Shown: positions 15,000 through 23,365, numbered from the stretch's first letter. The stretch: DNA of 26,024 nt from Bacteroidales bacterium (GCA_031259205.1 JAIRLS010000052.1:1-26024); one strand, 5' to 3'. Notes: generated by a model not told the origin, from the letters alone. Numbers and translations: made by a program.

Positions 15000-15079
15000 T
15001 GACCTACATCACAGGGTAATGTGACCTACGTCGCAATATCTTGTGATGTAGGTCACATATAATTGTGATGTAGGTCACA
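14998..15079. promoter_or_regulatory. Array of four CRP/FNR-like operator palindromes at 22-bp period
   Basis: Four 16-bp sites begin at 14998, 15020, 15042 and 15064, each separated by exactly 6 bases. The first reads TGTGACCTACATCACA, the second TGTGACCTACGTCGCA, and the third and fourth read TGTGATGTAGGTCACA. Three of the four match TGTGA-N6-TCACA, the half-site layout known for CRP-type regulators. Sites 1-2 and 3-4 are in opposite orientation by their central bases, so the region can also fold into a long hairpin. The regulator and target gene are unknown; the nearest minus-strand start is the A2M gene, about 500 bases away. Confidence 0.6.
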
Positions 15080-15106
15080 ATTACAGATGGCAGGCGCGAA
15101 GGCGTG

Positions 15107-15138
15107 TTACTTTGTGTTACTTCTGCGACTTTGTGGTT
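15107..15138 (+). repeat. Degenerate ACTTTGTG repeat copy
   Basis: These 32 bases match 1556-1587 at 29 positions (both start TTACTTTGTG and end CGTGGTT or TGTGGTT). They are part of a loosely tandem ACTTTGTG/ACTTCGTG motif also seen at 1179-1207. No function is apparent. Confidence 0.6.
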
Positions 15139-15200
15139 GCAACTTTGTGTTATTTCTCGTTCGTATCGTTTTTTCCACCGGAAACGAGCAGCGTGCAACG

Positions 15201-16223
15201 CTACTCATCAGCTCCGATCCGCATTCTTTTGATTTCGATTTTGTCGCCATGTTCCGGCGTCAAAAAACAGCCTTCTTCCGGTGGGGTAATATATCCGATA
15301 ACGGAGATTTCCGGATGCCCGATGAGTTTGTCATATTCATTCACCGGTATAGTGAATAACAGTTCATAATCATCTCCGCCGTTGAGGGCTGCAATCAGCG
15401 GTTCCATGTAAAATTCTCCGGCGGTTTGGGCAGTTTGGTCGGCAACGGGTATTTTGTGGTGATGAATCTTGCAACCTGTTTTCGATGCGGAACATATTTG
15501 CAGGAGGTCTGAAGACAGGCCGTCCGAAACATCAATCATGGCGGTGGGCGTTAATCCGGAGGAAGCCAGAAAGCGGAAGATGTCCTTTCTTGCTTCCGGC
15601 CTCAAATATTTTCCGATAACATGTTCATATCCTTCCAACTTCGGGCGGATACCGGCGTCCTCTTCGAAAAGTTTTTTTTCGCGTTCCAATATTTGTAGCC
15701 CCATGTAAGCGGCTCCCAAGTCGCCCGAAACACAGATCAAGTCGCCTGTCTGCGCTGTGTTTCTGTAAGTAATGCGTTCGGGAATCGCTTCTCCGACAGC
15801 CGTGACGTTGATGTACATCCCCGTTACGGACGGAGAGGTATCACCTCCCACAAGGTCTGCCTCATAATATTCGCAGGCATGTTTCAGCCCTTGATAGAAA
15901 AGTTCCATTGATTCGACGGAAAACTTTGCAGATACGGCTACGGACACGAGCAACTGGCAGGGAGCTACATTCATGGCGTACAGGTCGGAAAAGGCATGTA
16001 CGGCAGCCTTGTAGCCCAAATGTTGCATGGGAGTGTAGCTCAAGTCGAAATGAATGCCTTCCGCCAGTGTGTCGGCAGTCACGGCCAGTGTGGTGTTACC
16101 GAAGCGAAGTATGGCGGCGTCATCTCCAATTCCTCTAACCGTAGATGACCGTTGCGGACGTATATCTCCCGTAAGATGGCTGATAAGCCCGAATTTGCCT
16201 AATGCCGATATGGGTTGGGACAT
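15201..16223 (-). CDS. thiL: Thiamine-monophosphate kinase
   Basis: This 340-residue cytosolic enzyme phosphorylates thiamine monophosphate with ATP to thiamine diphosphate, the last step of cofactor synthesis. The ThiL family motifs (PurM/AIR synthase-like fold) appear in order: RGIGDDAAIL near the N-terminus, VTADTLAEGIHFD, AVHAFSDLYAMNV, DLVGGDTSPS, then DVSDGLSSDL and NGGDDYELLFT in the C-terminal half. The Asp-rich motifs bind Mg-ATP and substrate. Length is normal for the family. The start at 16223 lies 6 bases after the transketolase stop, so the two form an operon. That pairing makes sense because transketolase needs thiamine diphosphate. No convincing terminator follows the stop. Confidence 0.95.
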   Translation of the reverse strand: MSQPISALGKFGLISHLTGDIRPQRSSTVRGIGDDAAILRFGNTTLAVTADTLAEGIHFDLSYTPMQHLGYKAAVHAFSDLYAMNVAPCQLLVSVAVSAKFSVESMELFYQGLKHACEYYEADLVGGDTSPSVTGMYINVTAVGEAIPERITYRNTAQTGDLICVSGDLGAAYMGLQILEREKKLFEEDAGIRPKLEGYEHVIGKYLRPEARKDIFRFLASSGLTPTAMIDVSDGLSSDLLQICSASKTGCKIHHHKIPVADQTAQTAGEFYMEPLIAALNGGDDYELLFTIPVNEYDKLIGHPEISVIGYITPPEEGCFLTPEHGDKIEIKRMRIGADE

Positions 16224-16229
16224 AGGTGC

Positions 16230-18263
16230 CTACCGGTTCAGCAATTTTAGCGCTTCCTGATAAACGTTTTCGCCGGTATATCCGAGTTTTTCGTCCAGCA
16301 CTTTGTATGGAGCCGAGAATCCGAAACTTTCCATGCCGAGAACTTTTCCGGAAGCGCCTGCCAGTCCTTTCAGCGTAACGGGAAGTCCGGCCGTTAACCC
16401 TAACACCGGAATACCCTCCGGGATAACGCTTTTTTGATAAGTTTCTGTCTGCGAACGGAAACGTCCTTCGGAAATGGCGGCAACCACCCATATTTTTAAC
16501 CCTTTTGCCGCCAATTTTTCAGCTCCTTCGATACAGGTTGATACCTCCGATCCGTTGGCCAAAAGGAGCAAGTCCGGCTTGTCGGCGTTCTTCCATGCCG
16601 TGTATGCGCCTTTTTCGGCTTGCAAGGCATCGGTATAACGAGTGGCTCCTATTGTCGGTATGTCTTTGATATTCTGACGCGACAGGATCAATGCCGTAGG
16701 GGTGGCGGTATTTTCCATTGCCATTTTCCATGCTACGCTGGTTTCAATGGCGTCTGCCGGTCGAAGCACCAGTGCGGACGGGCGCCCCGAATGATTTTTC
16801 AATTGTTCCATCAGACGAATCTGCGCTTCCTGTTCTACCGGCTGGTGGGTGGGGCCATCCTCGCCGACACGGAAAGCGTCGTGCGTCCATATATATTTTA
16901 CGGGAAGCTCCATCAGCGCCGACAGACGGAAAGCAGGTTTCATGTAATCGGAGAAAACGAAAAATGTCCCGCAAGCCACAAAAATACCGCCATGCAAGGC
17001 AATACCGTTTGCGATAGCCGCCATCGTCAATTCACACACGCCTGCTTGCAGGAAAGCGCCCGAAAAATCGCCTTTTTTCAACGCTTTGGTATTTTTTAGG
17101 AAACCATCGGTCTTGTCGCTGTTAGACAGGTCGGCAGAACTGACAATCATGTTTTCCACGTTTTGTGCGAAATAACTCAACATTGTGGCCGAAGCTGCAC
17201 GAGTAGCGGCGTTTTCTTTCTGTACGATGGCGGAATAGTCAATTTGCGGAGGCTTTCCCGAAAAGAAATCTTTAAATTTGGCTGCCGCTGTGGGATGGGC
17301 CGTTTCCCATTCTCCCTGGCGCTGTTTCTTTGCGGAAGCGGCTTTTATTTTCTGTTCGCGGACTTGTGCGTAACAGGTTTTTACCTCGTCGAAAATCACA
17401 AAAGGATCTTCTGGATTACCTCCCAGATGGGCTATGGTTTTGGCAAACGAAGCGCCTGCCTCGCTTAGCGGCATACCGTGGGTGGCGCATTTGTTCTCGA
17501 ACGACTCGCCGTTCTCGGTAACAGCGCCCTTGCCCATGATGGTTTTCCCGATGATGAGTGTCGGTTTCCCTTTGACGGTTTGCGCTTTGGACAACGCCCG
17601 ACGGATCTGATCAGCGTCGTTCCCTTTGACCGTCATCACTTCCCATCCCCATGCCTCGTATTTTTTAGCGGTGTCTTCGCTGGTGACTTCTTTTGTTTCG
17701 GTAGATAACTGGATATCGTTCGAGTCGTAAAACATAATTAGATTGTCCAGCCCCAGATGTCCGGCCAGTCTGCCTGCTCCTTGCGATATTTCTTCCTGAA
17801 TGCCGCCGTCGGAGATAAAGGCATAGATTTTGTGCGCCATCCAATCGCCAAAACGGGCTTCAAGGAATTTTTCCGCAATGGCGGCTCCCACGGCCATCGC
17901 ATGTCCTTGTCCAAGAGGGCCGGAAGTATTCTCCACCCCGCGCTTCACATCCACCTCCGGATGTCCGGGGACGGGGCTTCCCCATTGACGGAATTGCTTG
18001 ATTTCTTCCAGAGTATAATTGCCGGTGAGCGTTAGTTGCGCATACAACATCGGCGACATGTGACCCGGATCAAGAAAAAAACGATCGCGGTTTACCCACG
18101 TCATATCCGAAGGATCGTAATTCAAAAATTCGGAGTAAAGGATATTGATGAAATCCGCGCCGCCCATAGCGCCTCCCGGATGACCCGATTTGGCTTTTTC
18201 TACCATAGCCGCCGCTAAAATACGGATGTTGTCGGCAGCTTTATTTGTCAATGTATTGTCCAT
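16230..18263 (-). CDS. tkt: Transketolase
   Basis: This 677-residue cytosolic enzyme moves two-carbon ketol units between sugar phosphates in the pentose phosphate pathway, using thiamine diphosphate and a divalent metal. The N-terminal motif KSGHPGGAMGGADF, then PGHMSPMLYA, GPLGQGHAMAVGAAIAEKFL and the cofactor-binding ISDGGIQEEISQG are present. The catalytic Glu is Glu411 in GVCELTMAAI, a form with Cys and Leu around the Glu instead of the common R-E-H. Then comes WTHDAFRVGEDGPTHQPVEQ of the pyrimidine domain. Length is standard. A minus-strand TACCTTTG promoter box lies 74 bases upstream. thiL follows 6 bases after the stop. Assignment is secure. Confidence 0.96.
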   Translation of the reverse strand: MDNTLTNKAADNIRILAAAMVEKAKSGHPGGAMGGADFINILYSEFLNYDPSDMTWVNRDRFFLDPGHMSPMLYAQLTLTGNYTLEEIKQFRQWGSPVPGHPEVDVKRGVENTSGPLGQGHAMAVGAAIAEKFLEARFGDWMAHKIYAFISDGGIQEEISQGAGRLAGHLGLDNLIMFYDSNDIQLSTETKEVTSEDTAKKYEAWGWEVMTVKGNDADQIRRALSKAQTVKGKPTLIIGKTIMGKGAVTENGESFENKCATHGMPLSEAGASFAKTIAHLGGNPEDPFVIFDEVKTCYAQVREQKIKAASAKKQRQGEWETAHPTAAAKFKDFFSGKPPQIDYSAIVQKENAATRAASATMLSYFAQNVENMIVSSADLSNSDKTDGFLKNTKALKKGDFSGAFLQAGVCELTMAAIANGIALHGGIFVACGTFFVFSDYMKPAFRLSALMELPVKYIWTHDAFRVGEDGPTHQPVEQEAQIRLMEQLKNHSGRPSALVLRPADAIETSVAWKMAMENTATPTALILSRQNIKDIPTIGATRYTDALQAEKGAYTAWKNADKPDLLLLANGSEVSTCIEGAEKLAAKGLKIWVVAAISEGRFRSQTETYQKSVIPEGIPVLGLTAGLPVTLKGLAGASGKVLGMESFGFSAPYKVLDEKLGYTGENVYQEALKLLNR

Positions 18264-18337
18264 TTTGGAAAATCTTTTTGTTTAGACTAATTATTATTCA
18301 ACAAGTTAAATTTTTGATCGTTTATCAAATCAAGGGA

Positions 18338-18345
18338 CAAAGGTA
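18338..18345 (-). promoter_or_regulatory. Probable -7 box for the tkt-thiL operon
   Basis: The minus strand reads TACCTTTG, a match to TAnnTTTG, 74 bases before the transketolase ATG at 18263. No clear -33 TTG is seen at the expected spacing. Confidence 0.5.
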
Positions 18346-18551
18346 GTATTTTTTTGAATATGTGTGAAAGTTATCAGCCACAAATGAAAAAATAAATCTA
18401 CTCGCTTCATCTCTTTCCTTAAACCTGCAAAGAAAGATTCGGAAAAACGGAAAATTATTTTTTTCGTTTTTTTAGTCCCCAAGGCGGAAAAATCATGAAA
18501 AAATGGAATGACCTGTTCCAAATAATGCTGCAAAAGGGGTAAAAAAACGGG

Positions 18552-18562
18552 TAGCGCCTCAA
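18552..18562 (+). repeat. Dispersed repeat, partial core TAGCGCCTCAA
   Basis: Eleven bases of the 12-base core shared with 1443, 1652, 2402 and 14783 occur here, 58 bases past the rnfC stop. Flanking similarity is weak. Confidence 0.45.
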
Positions 18563-18620
18563 ATGGGCCGACGCCACTAACGGGGCAACATAAGTTCGCT
18601 TTCACGTTTCCGGACACGGG

Positions 18621-19961
18621 TCACTTTTTCAGCGCTCGTGTTTTCATGTTGTACATCACTTTTGCTTTTCCCAGCCGGATATAGTCCAGCAACGGGCGCG
18701 ACGACGGGCAGACGTAGCTGCACGAGCCGCACTCGATGCAATTCACAGTTTTTTCCTGTTCGGCGCGGTCGAACAACTGCTGTTCGGCGAGAGGCATCAG
18801 CAGATATGGTTCCAGTCCCATCGGACACACGGAAACACATTTGGCGCAACGGATACAGTTGCGTACCTGTCGTCGGGCGGTTTCCCGTTCGTCTATCAGC
18901 AGGACGCCCGAACAGCCTTTGGTGGTGGGAATATCGGCAGACACAACGGCTTTGCCCATCATCGGACCTCCGCTGATGATTTTTCCCGTGTTTTCGGGTA
19001 CGCCGCCTGCCGCTTCTATCAGCGTTGACAGGGGAGTGCCGATGCGTACGCGGAAATTTGACGGTTGTGCAAGCCTCTTGCCGGTGACGGTGACCAGACG
19101 TTCCACTACCGGTTTGTTTTTCTGTACCGCTTCGTACACGGCAAACACTGTTGCCACATTGAACGGCACCACGCCCACGTCCACCGGAATCCGTGCCGTC
19201 GGTATTTCGCGCCCCATAACGGCTTTGATGAGTTGCTTCTCGCCTCCTTGCGGGTATTTCACCCGTAGCGGGAAGACTTCAACTGCCCGGCCGTATATGG
19301 CCGCACAGCGCTTCATGACGGCAACGGCGTCGGGCTTGTTGTTCTCGACGCCGATGATGGCGCGGTTCACGTTCAGCGCCTTCATCAGTATACGGATACC
19401 GGTAATGATTTCATCTCCTTTTTCGAGCATCAGGCGGTGGTCGCAGGTAAGGTACGGCTCACATTCCACGCCGTTGACCACGATGAGGTCGGCACGCTTG
19501 CCCGGCGGTACGGACAGTTTTACGTGGGTGGGAAAAGCGGCGCCGCCCATTCCCACGATGCCTGCCGCGGCAATTCTGCGGATGATTTCCTCCGCGCTGT
19601 CCGGTATTTCGGTGTTGAGTTCGGTGGAAGTGTCAATGCCTTCCGCCCATTCGTCGCCTTCGGTTTCGATCTGCACGCCGGGGCGCTTGTAGCCGGAAGC
19701 GTCGGCGAAAGCGTCGATCTTTTTCACCGTACCCGACACCGACGAATGTACGGCAGACGACACGAAACCTGTCGCTTCGGCAATCAGTTGTCCTGTTTTC
19801 AGTTTGTCGCCCACGGCCACTTTCAATGTCGCCGGTGCGCCGATGTGCTGCGTCAGCAGGATGGTTGCCGTAGCAGGCGCCGGTAACGCCTTCACGACCG
19901 ATCCGGCGCTTAACTTGTTCTCGGGCGGATGAACGCCGCCTTTGGGAAATGTTCTCAACAT
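18621..19961 (-). CDS. rnfC: RnfC-like electron transport complex subunit
   Basis: A 446-residue protein of normal RnfC length. RnfC is the peripheral subunit of the Rnf complex that takes electrons from or to NADH at the membrane, coupling ferredoxin:NAD oxidoreduction to ion pumping. The N-terminus is FPKGGVHPPENKLSAG. NADH/FMN-binding-type segments follow (GMGGAAFPTHVKLSV, NGVECEPYLTCDHRLM), then an SLBB-like region, then two 4Fe-4S motifs starting at Cys369 (CIRCAKCVSVCP) and Cys408 (CIECGSCSYVCP). The gene is intact but stands alone: no rnfB upstream and no rnfD, G, E or A downstream, where Bacteroidota normally keep an rnfBCDGEA cluster. Sampled 60-base lines are 57-65% GC, above most neighbours. 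A TACTTTTG box lies 22 bases upstream. It could serve a complex encoded elsewhere, or be an acquired single gene. Confidence 0.88.
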   Translation of the reverse strand: MLRTFPKGGVHPPENKLSAGSVVKALPAPATATILLTQHIGAPATLKVAVGDKLKTGQLIAEATGFVSSAVHSSVSGTVKKIDAFADASGYKRPGVQIETEGDEWAEGIDTSTELNTEIPDSAEEIIRRIAAAGIVGMGGAAFPTHVKLSVPPGKRADLIVVNGVECEPYLTCDHRLMLEKGDEIITGIRILMKALNVNRAIIGVENNKPDAVAVMKRCAAIYGRAVEVFPLRVKYPQGGEKQLIKAVMGREIPTARIPVDVGVVPFNVATVFAVYEAVQKNKPVVERLVTVTGKRLAQPSNFRVRIGTPLSTLIEAAGGVPENTGKIISGGPMMGKAVVSADIPTTKGCSGVLLIDERETARRQVRNCIRCAKCVSVCPMGLEPYLLMPLAEQQLFDRAEQEKTVNCIECGSCSYVCPSSRPLLDYIRLGKAKVMYNMKTRALKK

Positions 19962-19983
19962 AGGGTCTTTTTCAATATTTCCG

Positions 19984-19991
19984 CAAAAGTA
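19984..19991 (-). promoter_or_regulatory. Probable -7 box for rnfC
   Basis: The minus strand reads TACTTTTG, which fits TAnnTTTG, 22 bases before the rnfC ATG at 19961. Its presence suggests that rnfC is transcribed on its own rather than from a lost upstream operon. Confidence 0.5.
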
Positions 19992-20199
19992 ATAAAGAAT
20001 TGTGAATTATGAATGATAAATGGACGATATGGCGACGTCCGGCTACTAAGGTTGTTCTTTTTAAACCGTATTTGTCCGAAAACCAACAACGTTCAAAATT
20101 ATAGTAATTTATAAACCAAGAGAGTTTTCATCGGCCGGTAATCTTTTTACGATTCGCTCCCACAAAATAAATTCTTTTTCTCTTTTCACTTTTTTGTTC

Positions 20200-20207
20200 T
20201 ATTTTTG
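20200..20207 (+). promoter_or_regulatory. Probable -7 box for the S41 protease-cysE unit
   Basis: TATTTTTG fits TAnnTTTG and lies 52 bases before the ATG at 20260. No TTG stands about 20 bases upstream, so the match is partial and the T-rich context raises the chance of coincidence. Confidence 0.4.
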
Positions 20208-20259
20208 TCATTTCTTATCCTTGTTACAAGGAGTAATATTTTAGTAATATTTTTATCCG

Positions 20260-22395
20260 ATGAAGTCTGTAAAAAATCTTGTTTCCGATATAGCCAAGCG
20301 CAGGATAATCATTTCTTTCGTTATCTTTTGCTTTCTTGCCTCCATTCCGTTCTTTTTCTATTCATTCCGCAGTCATACCGGCAAGAGTGAACTGATTATG
20401 CAAATGAACATACAATTGCTCAAAATGCAGCATTTCAGTCCTCCTGAAATTGACGATCCTTTTTCCGAAAAAGTTTTTAAGGCTTACCTTAAAATATTGG
20501 ATCCCTTCAAGCAATATCTTACAAAGGAAGACATTGCGGAATTGGAAAAGTACAAATGGCTGATTGACGATCAGATCAACAATAATACCTATGAACTGTA
20601 CGATTTGTCTGTGATGTTATGGGACAAACGTTTTGCGGAGACACAGTCGTTTTACAGGGAGATACTGGAACATCCCTTCGACTTTACACAGGATGAAACT
20701 TACGAAGCAGACGCCGACAAGTCCGAATGGGCAGCCGGAAGTTCCGGATTGAAAGAAGTTTGGCGCAAGGAATTAAAATACCGGACACTGCTCAATCTTT
20801 CCGGCATGATAAAACTTCAGGAGAACGCACCGGATTCCGCCCGAAAGGATTTTGCCTCTATGGAAGCGGAAGCGCGTAAAAAAGTGCTGAAATCGTACGA
20901 AGACGTATATCAGTACAGGCGGCAACTGAAAGCGGAAGACCGTTTCGCCATGTACCTTAATGCAATAGCGTCGGTATTTGATCCGCACACCCAGTACCAA
21001 ACCCCGTCGAACAAAGCGGATTTCGACATACAGATGTCCGGGCAATTTGAGGGGATTGGCGCAACCCTGCAAGTGTCCGACGGATATGCGAAAGTGATGG
21101 ACATCATTCCAGGCAGCGCCTCGTGGATGCAAGGCGAACTGAAAATCAACGACCTGATTATCCGCGTGAAACAGGAACACGACACGGAAGCGGTCAATAT
21201 CTACGGAATGCGCCTCGATGACGCCGTAAAACTGATTCGCGGTAAAAAAGGCACAAAAGTAACGCTCACCGTCAAACGTATCGACGGCTCCGTTCACGAC
21301 ATCACCATCACCCGCGACGTGGTGATTGTGGAAGAAACCTATGCCAAATCGGCGATTCTGACCGACATAACCGGCAACATCAGAGTAGGCTACATCTATC
21401 TGCCGAGTTTCTACGTCGATTTCAAACACACCCCTACCGGTCGTTCTTCATCGGAAGATGTCGCCAAAGAAGTGGAAAAGTTAAAAACCGAACATATTCA
21501 AGGCATCATTCTTGATTTGCGCAGCAATGGCGGCGGTTCGCTTCCCGATGCAGTCCGGATGTCGGGCTTATTTGTCGGGAACGGTCCCATCGTACAGACA
21601 AAAGAGAGTCATGGCCTGCCCCGCGTGATGCAAGCCACCGGCAACAGCTCCGCATCCTACGACGGCCCGATGGTGGTGCTGGTCAACTCCATCAGCGCAT
21701 CGGCGTCGGAAATCCTGGCCGCCGCCATGCAGGACTACCGGCGGGCTGTTATCATAGGCGGACCGGGAACCTACGGAAAAGGCACCGTACAGACATTGGC
21801 AGACCTCGACGGACTGTTGTCGCCTACCTCCAGCCTAAGCCGCTATAAACCGCTGGGATCGCTGAAACTGACCATTCAGAAATTTTTCCGCATCAACGGC
21901 GGTTCCACCCAGTTGAAAGGAGTGACGCCGGACATCATCCTGCCCGATATTTACAGCGAGTTGGGCGTGGGCGAACGTTTCGAGGACAACAGTTTGTCGT
22001 GGTCGTCCGTACAGCCTGCAAAATACAGCGTCTGGAAAAATCCAGTGCCGGTAGATAAACTCCAGCAGAAAAGCCTCGAAAGAACCTCTCAAAACAACAG
22101 ATTTCAACTGCTCTCCAACCAAATTGCCTCCATGAAAAAGATGAAAGACGAAAGTCATCTCTCGCTGAACCTCGAAAAATTCCGGAAAGCAGAAGCCAAA
22201 CGCCATGGCGAAAACAAACTGTTCGACGAATCGAACAAAAAAGAAACCCATCTTGCTATTGAGGCATTGACCGAAGATAAAATCAAGCTGGCAGGCGATT
22301 CCGTCAAAATAAACCGTTCGCAAAAGTGGATTGCCGGACTGAAAAAAGATGTTTTCCTTGAAGAAGCCGTTGCGATCATCGGCGACCTGAAATAA
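20260..22395 (+). CDS. Prc/Tsp-type S41 carboxy-terminal processing protease
   Basis: A 711-residue periplasmic serine protease anchored by one N-terminal membrane segment (about residues 15-36, IIISFVIFCFLASIPFFFY). A helical N-terminal domain (about 45-240) precedes a PDZ domain (about 262-345, GQFEGIGATLQVSDGYAKV) that recognises substrate tails. The S41 catalytic core holds a Ser/Lys dyad: Ser481 in ISASASEI and Lys507 in TYGKGTVQ. The motif LRSNGGGSLPDAVR is also typical. The long Lys/Glu-rich C-terminal extension matches the Prc/Tsp subgroup of E. coli rather than short CtpA enzymes; the length is close to E. coli Prc. These enzymes degrade or trim envelope proteins at their C-termini. 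cysE follows after 16 bases, probably in the same transcript. The exact substrates are unknown. Confidence 0.93.
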   Translation: MKSVKNLVSDIAKRRIIISFVIFCFLASIPFFFYSFRSHTGKSELIMQMNIQLLKMQHFSPPEIDDPFSEKVFKAYLKILDPFKQYLTKEDIAELEKYKWLIDDQINNNTYELYDLSVMLWDKRFAETQSFYREILEHPFDFTQDETYEADADKSEWAAGSSGLKEVWRKELKYRTLLNLSGMIKLQENAPDSARKDFASMEAEARKKVLKSYEDVYQYRRQLKAEDRFAMYLNAIASVFDPHTQYQTPSNKADFDIQMSGQFEGIGATLQVSDGYAKVMDIIPGSASWMQGELKINDLIIRVKQEHDTEAVNIYGMRLDDAVKLIRGKKGTKVTLTVKRIDGSVHDITITRDVVIVEETYAKSAILTDITGNIRVGYIYLPSFYVDFKHTPTGRSSSEDVAKEVEKLKTEHIQGIILDLRSNGGGSLPDAVRMSGLFVGNGPIVQTKESHGLPRVMQATGNSSASYDGPMVVLVNSISASASEILAAAMQDYRRAVIIGGPGTYGKGTVQTLADLDGLLSPTSSLSRYKPLGSLKLTIQKFFRINGGSTQLKGVTPDIILPDIYSELGVGERFEDNSLSWSSVQPAKYSVWKNPVPVDKLQQKSLERTSQNNRFQLLSNQIASMKKMKDESHLSLNLEKFRKAEAKRHGENKLFDESNKKETHLAIEALTEDKIKLAGDSVKINRSQKWIAGLKKDVFLEEAVAIIGDLK

Positions 22396-22411
22396 CTTCA
22401 TCCGGACGATT

Positions 22412-23302
22412 ATGAGTTCCTTATTCGAATTACTGAAAAAAAACGTTCAAATCCTTTCACAGGACAATGTGCCTGAATACAAATACGTTCCGCGTCCCAC
22501 ACGGTCGTTACCCAATGTGAACCGGATAACGGAAATGATGGATTTGATCAAATCCATCATCTTTCCCGGCTTTTTCGGCGACGCCAAAATCAATGAAGAT
22601 TCGCAGGAATATTACATGAACGTGTACATGGAAAAGCTCTATTCGCTGCTGAAAGAGCAGATACACACGGGATTGTGCTTTTCCGAAGACAGGGAAGACA
22701 AAACATCGCCCGAACTCGCACTGGCATTTATCGACAAATTACCGGAAATCAAACGGATGCTTGCCACCGACGTAAAAGCGGTTTACGAAGGCGATCCTGC
22801 CGCTACCAACCACAGTGAAGTGATCTTCTGCTATCCGGCAATTTGGGCAATGACGCACTATCGTGTAGCGCATGAACTGCTGCTGATGGGTATTCCGGTA
22901 TTACCGCGCATCATTACCGAACAGGCACATTCCGCCACAGGTATCGACATCCATCCGGGAGCCCGGATCGGCGAATATTTCAGCATCGACCACGGGACAG
23001 GCGTCGTCATCGGAGAAACTTGTATTATTGGCAGGCATGTCAGGCTTTATCAGGGCGTTACGCTTGGCGCGAAAAGTTTTTCCTTCGACGAAGAAGGCTT
23101 GCCGATGAATATCCCGCGGCATCCCATACTGGAAGACAACGTCATCGTGTATTCCAACTCTACCATTCTGGGACGCATCACCATCGGACACGACTCCATT
23201 ATCGGAGGCAACATCTGGCAAGTGTACGGCGTGCCGCCCTATTCGCGCATCGTCCAGAAAAAGGCCATCACTTCCGTCTTTTCCGACGGGCTGGGAATCT
23301 GA
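22412..23302 (+). CDS. cysE: Serine O-acetyltransferase
   Basis: A 296-residue cytosolic enzyme that acetylates L-serine with acetyl-CoA to O-acetylserine, the first committed step of cysteine synthesis. The N-terminal helical domain covers about residues 1-170. The C-terminal left-handed beta-helix has the family signature: DIHPGARIGEYFSIDHGTG, GETCIIG, RLYQGVTLGAKSF and IGGNIWQVYGVPPYSRIVQ. The likely catalytic and binding histidines are His181 and His194. It starts 16 bases after the protease stop, suggesting co-transcription, though the two have no obvious shared task. Length and N-terminal domain follow the longer Bacteroidota form of this enzyme. Family assignment is firm. Confidence 0.92.
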   Translation: MSSLFELLKKNVQILSQDNVPEYKYVPRPTRSLPNVNRITEMMDLIKSIIFPGFFGDAKINEDSQEYYMNVYMEKLYSLLKEQIHTGLCFSEDREDKTSPELALAFIDKLPEIKRMLATDVKAVYEGDPAATNHSEVIFCYPAIWAMTHYRVAHELLLMGIPVLPRIITEQAHSATGIDIHPGARIGEYFSIDHGTGVVIGETCIIGRHVRLYQGVTLGAKSFSFDEEGLPMNIPRHPILEDNVIVYSNSTILGRITIGHDSIIGGNIWQVYGVPPYSRIVQKKAITSVFSDGLGI

Positions 23303-23317
23303 AAAACCGAAATTTTG

Positions 23318-23348
23318 TTGTTTTTTCAAATTAATTTCCTTATCTTTG
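23318..23348 (+). promoter_or_regulatory. Complete Bacteroidota-type promoter for the YihY/BrkB gene
   Basis: TTG (23318-23320) is followed after exactly 20 bases by TATCTTTG (23341-23348), a full match to the TTG / TAnnTTTG layout of the Bacteroidota housekeeping promoter. The ATG at 23366 is only 17 bases further on, so the leader would be about 10-12 bases and has little room for a ribosome binding site. Confidence 0.75.
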
Positions 23349-23365
23349 ATTTTCTTTTTTAAGGC

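Larger units (their letters stand above)
14503..15200. other. Long intergenic region with A2M promoter, repeats and palindrome array
   Basis: No gene is supported here. In order it holds the A2M leader with alternative starts, a -7 box at 14643-14650, a dispersed repeat copy at 14754-14808, an unremarkable stretch (about 14810-14990), a TATCTTTG box overlapping a four-copy palindrome array (14998-15079), and a copy of the degenerate ACTTTGTG repeat (15107-15138) before the thiL stop. Confidence 0.75.
18264..18620. other. Intergenic region between rnfC and transketolase
   Basis: It holds the transketolase leader and promoter, an A/T-rich stretch, and a partial dispersed repeat at 18552-18562. 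A 95-codon minus-strand frame here (18330-18617) has no protein-like features and runs across the promoter, so I do not call it. No rnfD-like sequence follows rnfC. Confidence 0.6.
19962..20259. other. Divergent promoter region between rnfC and S41 protease
   Basis: The region is AT-rich. It holds a minus-strand -7 box for rnfC (19984-19991) and a plus-strand one for the protease gene (20200-20207). An AAGGAG sequence at about 20228-20233 lies some 26 bases before the protease ATG, too far for a normal ribosome binding site. A direct TAATATT repeat follows it. No gene is seen. Confidence 0.6.

Noticed and set aside
15058..15063. TATAAT between palindromes 3 and 4 as a sigma70-type -10 box
   Set aside because: Bacteroidota use TAnnTTTG promoters, no -35 partner is seen, and the six bases simply fill the regular spacer.
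14998..15079. CRISPR array reading of the 22-bp periodic sites
   Set aside because: Spacers are only 6 bases, and repeats switch orientation midway; neither fits CRISPR. No cas genes are present.
15170..15186. TTTCC/GGAAA hairpin as a thiL terminator
   Set aside because: On the thiL strand the stem is followed by A, not T, and it is only 5 bp long.
15087..15369. Plus-strand frames of 85-90 codons downstream of the palindrome array
   Set aside because: They lie largely antisense to the secure thiL gene and have no protein-like signature.
18330..18617. 95-codon minus-strand frame as an rnfD remnant or small gene
   Set aside because: No Rnf-like membrane pattern is seen, and the frame runs through the transketolase promoter region.
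20773..21429. 218-codon minus-strand frame
   Set aside because: It is the antisense shadow of the S41 protease PDZ and core region.
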